DNA from: Lucinisca nassula
Taxonomy: Eukaryota > Mollusca > Bivalvia > Lucinida > Lucinidae
Reading direction: 5' to 3'
DNA: 64,000 nt
Assembly: GCA_963580285.1 (NCBI GenBank)
Contig: CAUZLF010000719.1
Coordinates: 186,001 to 250,000, forward strand
The notes under the pieces were generated by a model. The model made no database searches, was not told the DNA's origin, and worked only from the letters and a program-made list of their open reading frames with translations. Positions within the stretch are counted from its first letter, which is position 1. Every line of letters starts with the position of its first letter. Below, in pieces: positions 62,633 through 64,000 of this stretch. Position numbers and translations under genes: made by a program.

Positions 62633-63218
62633 CACCACAACCTCATTATAACATGATTTGTTATAACAAAGTTTTGAATATAACATGTTTAAAGATGGTT
62701 ACCAAAAATGTATTGATTACATAGAAAAAAGACCACAAATGGTCATATTTCTATCCAAAAAAATGTATAGATTACATAGCAAAAGACCATAAATGGTCAT
62801 ATTTCTATCCCAAAAATGTATAGATTATATAGAAAAATGACCATAAATGATCAGTTTTCTATATAATCTATACATTTTTGTTTGGATATAACAAGGTTCC
62901 AGGGCCTCCGTGGCCTAGTGGATAAGAGCGCTGACTCTTAGTCATTAGGTCTCTCACCGCCGTATGTTCGAGCCTCGCTTGGGCCACGTGTGAGACGCCA
63001 AGTTCTGCAACGTAAGGTCAGGTGGTTTTTCTCCGGGTACTCCGGTTTTCGCCCACCTCTGATTAACGATCGGCTCGATATGAGTGAAATAATCTTGAAA
63101 GGGCCGTAAAACCCAAATAAAAAAAAAATAAATAAATAAATAACAAGGTTCCAGGTTGTTTAACTAGCACGGTTTCTGCATTGGACCTCATTAATCGTAT
63201 TATAAAGAGTTTGTGGTG
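62633..63218. mobile_element. Mariner-like MITE (CACCACAACCTC) with nested SINE
   Basis: Ends CACCACAACCTC / GAGTTTGTGGTG. The 'atgtatagattacatag...gaccataaatggtca' core is present three times in tandem (62708-62880). Confidence 0.7.
62903..63141 (+). mobile_element. tRNA-derived SINE, family 2, with 13-bp target duplication
   Basis: A complete copy from 'ggcctccgtggcctagtgg' to '(aaat)n', with exact flanking AACAAGGTTCCAG (62890-62902 and 63142-63154). The A and B boxes are intact (ggcctagtggataag; tatgttcgagcc). Confidence 0.9.
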
Positions 63219-63390
63219 TATATTGGGTAAAACAGGTTTTGAAGTGTAATGGAAGAAGAATATCACTTTTTATTTTGAAGTCCGCTTATACTAAAGAAGT
63301 TTATAATAGGAATAAATGAAATCACAGCCACTCTCCCCAAGCTTTCTTTTAAAAGTAACAACCTTTGTTTCTTTACGTATGTTTTTACAG

Positions 63391-63505
63391 GACATCAGGA
63401 AAATAACAATTTCTGTTCAGTAAATATCAATATTGGACCTGGGGATACAGAGTGGTTCGCAGTGCCGGAGCAATACTGGGGAGTCATTCACAATGTGTGT
63501 GAGAG
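63391..63505 (+). CDS. KDM6A: KDM6A/UTX exon: JmjC Fe(II) HxE motif, version a
   Basis: Acceptor gtttttacag, donor GTAGGT, 115 nt; accepts one base and leaves two. It encodes [20 protein letters not shown], then [19 protein letters not shown]. His and Glu of HQE are the equivalents of human H1146 and E1148, which bind iron; Ser and Asn of CSVN match S1154 and N1156, which contact 2-oxoglutarate. The third iron ligand lies in a later exon outside the window. This version keeps the human Ser. Confidence 0.97.
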
Positions 63506-63590
63506 GTAGGTGCTAGAATACCGGCACATGGTGGAACTTTCATGTCAGTTTATACATTGAGTATCTTAAGTTGCTACATGTTTGTTACAG

Positions 63591-63705
63591 GACACCAGGA
63601 AAATAACAATTTCTGTGCTGTTAATATCAATATTGGGCCGGGGGATACCGAATGGTTTGCCACACCCGAACAGTACTGGGGTGTTATACATAATATGTGT
63701 GAAAG
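63591..63705 (+). CDS. KDM6A: KDM6A/UTX exon: JmjC Fe(II) HxE motif, version b
   Basis: Acceptor tttgttacag, donor GTAAGT, again 115 nt with the same entry and exit phases. It encodes [20 protein letters not shown], then [19 protein letters not shown]: three changes from version a (Ser to Ala, Val to Thr, Val to Met) among many silent base changes. Only 85 bp separate it from version a. Using both would add 115 nt and break the frame, so the two should be alternatives. The Ala replaces the serine that contacts 2-oxoglutarate in human UTX. Confidence 0.93.
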
Positions 63706-64000
63706 GTAAGTGTCAGTGTTCCAGATAAGCTAATGATACACTGTAGAGTTTTTCTCGTGCCATAACACCTGACTGGTCCCAAGAACAGAAGAGACCTGGC
63801 AAATAGATCCCTTAAAAAATGAAGCAATATTTGATCAGCTAACCTTGAATAATAAAAAAAAAAAGAAAATCAGAGAAAATGGGGCTTGACATTACATGGG
63901 AATAATCTGCTTGGCGTTGTAATATCAAACCTGTTTTTACACAAAACTAGTTTCCACATCTTTGAATGTGAATCATCTCCAGGCAAATGACTTCACTTGA
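63706..64000. other. KDM6A intron, start
   Basis: Nothing coding recognised. AT-rich with poly-A at 63852-63864 and a MITE-like fragment 'ggggcttgacattacatgggaataatctgc' (63881-63911). Confidence 0.5.

Overview
The window is metazoan DNA, most likely from a bivalve mollusc. It is AT-rich, has long introns and carries the small tRNA-derived SINEs, palindromic MITEs and hairpin-ended tandem-repeat elements typical of that group. The species assignment is an inference from repeat style and cannot be fixed from sequence alone. 

One host gene runs through the plus strand: the orthologue of KDM6A/UTX, the JmjC lysine demethylase that removes H3K27 methylation and works in COMPASS-like MLL3/4 complexes. 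Twelve consecutive exons can be placed with consistent splice phases, from the last TPR repeats (15095) through the disordered Gln/Pro/Ser-rich middle (27979-28852) into the JmjC domain (56991-63505). The 5' exons encoding the start and earlier TPRs, and the 3' exons encoding the rest of JmjC and the zinc domain, lie outside. The exon carrying the Fe(II)-binding HxE motif is present twice in full (63391-63505 and 63591-63705) and once as a truncated copy (62424-62489). The two full copies have the same length and phases, cannot both be spliced in without a frameshift, and differ at a residue that contacts 2-oxoglutarate in human UTX. They look like mutually exclusive exons. 

Nearly everything else is intronic mobile DNA, often nested. 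(1) A 5.1-kb terminal-inverted-repeat DNA element (49958-55080) carries two overlapping reading frames: a Cys/His-rich protein, and a FEN1/XPG-like metal nuclease fused to a CXC zinc motif. (2) Several large elements start with a hairpin (often TTAGCTCACCTG...GGTGAGCT), have GTCCGTC-rich leaders and tandem-repeat cores, and end in CTCTTGTT or CTCTAGTT. Their cores include a 580-bp higher-order repeat of 145-bp monomers and a 160-bp array containing nuclear-receptor DR1 sites. (3) There are several SINE families, two with exact 13- and 15-bp target duplications, and a 5'-truncated LINE tail. (4) Palindromic MITEs include hAT-like copies with 8-bp target duplications and mariner-like copies flanked by TA. 

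A single-exon 144-aa acidic reading frame at 7493-7927 is the only other candidate host gene. No real tRNA, rRNA or CRISPR locus was seen.
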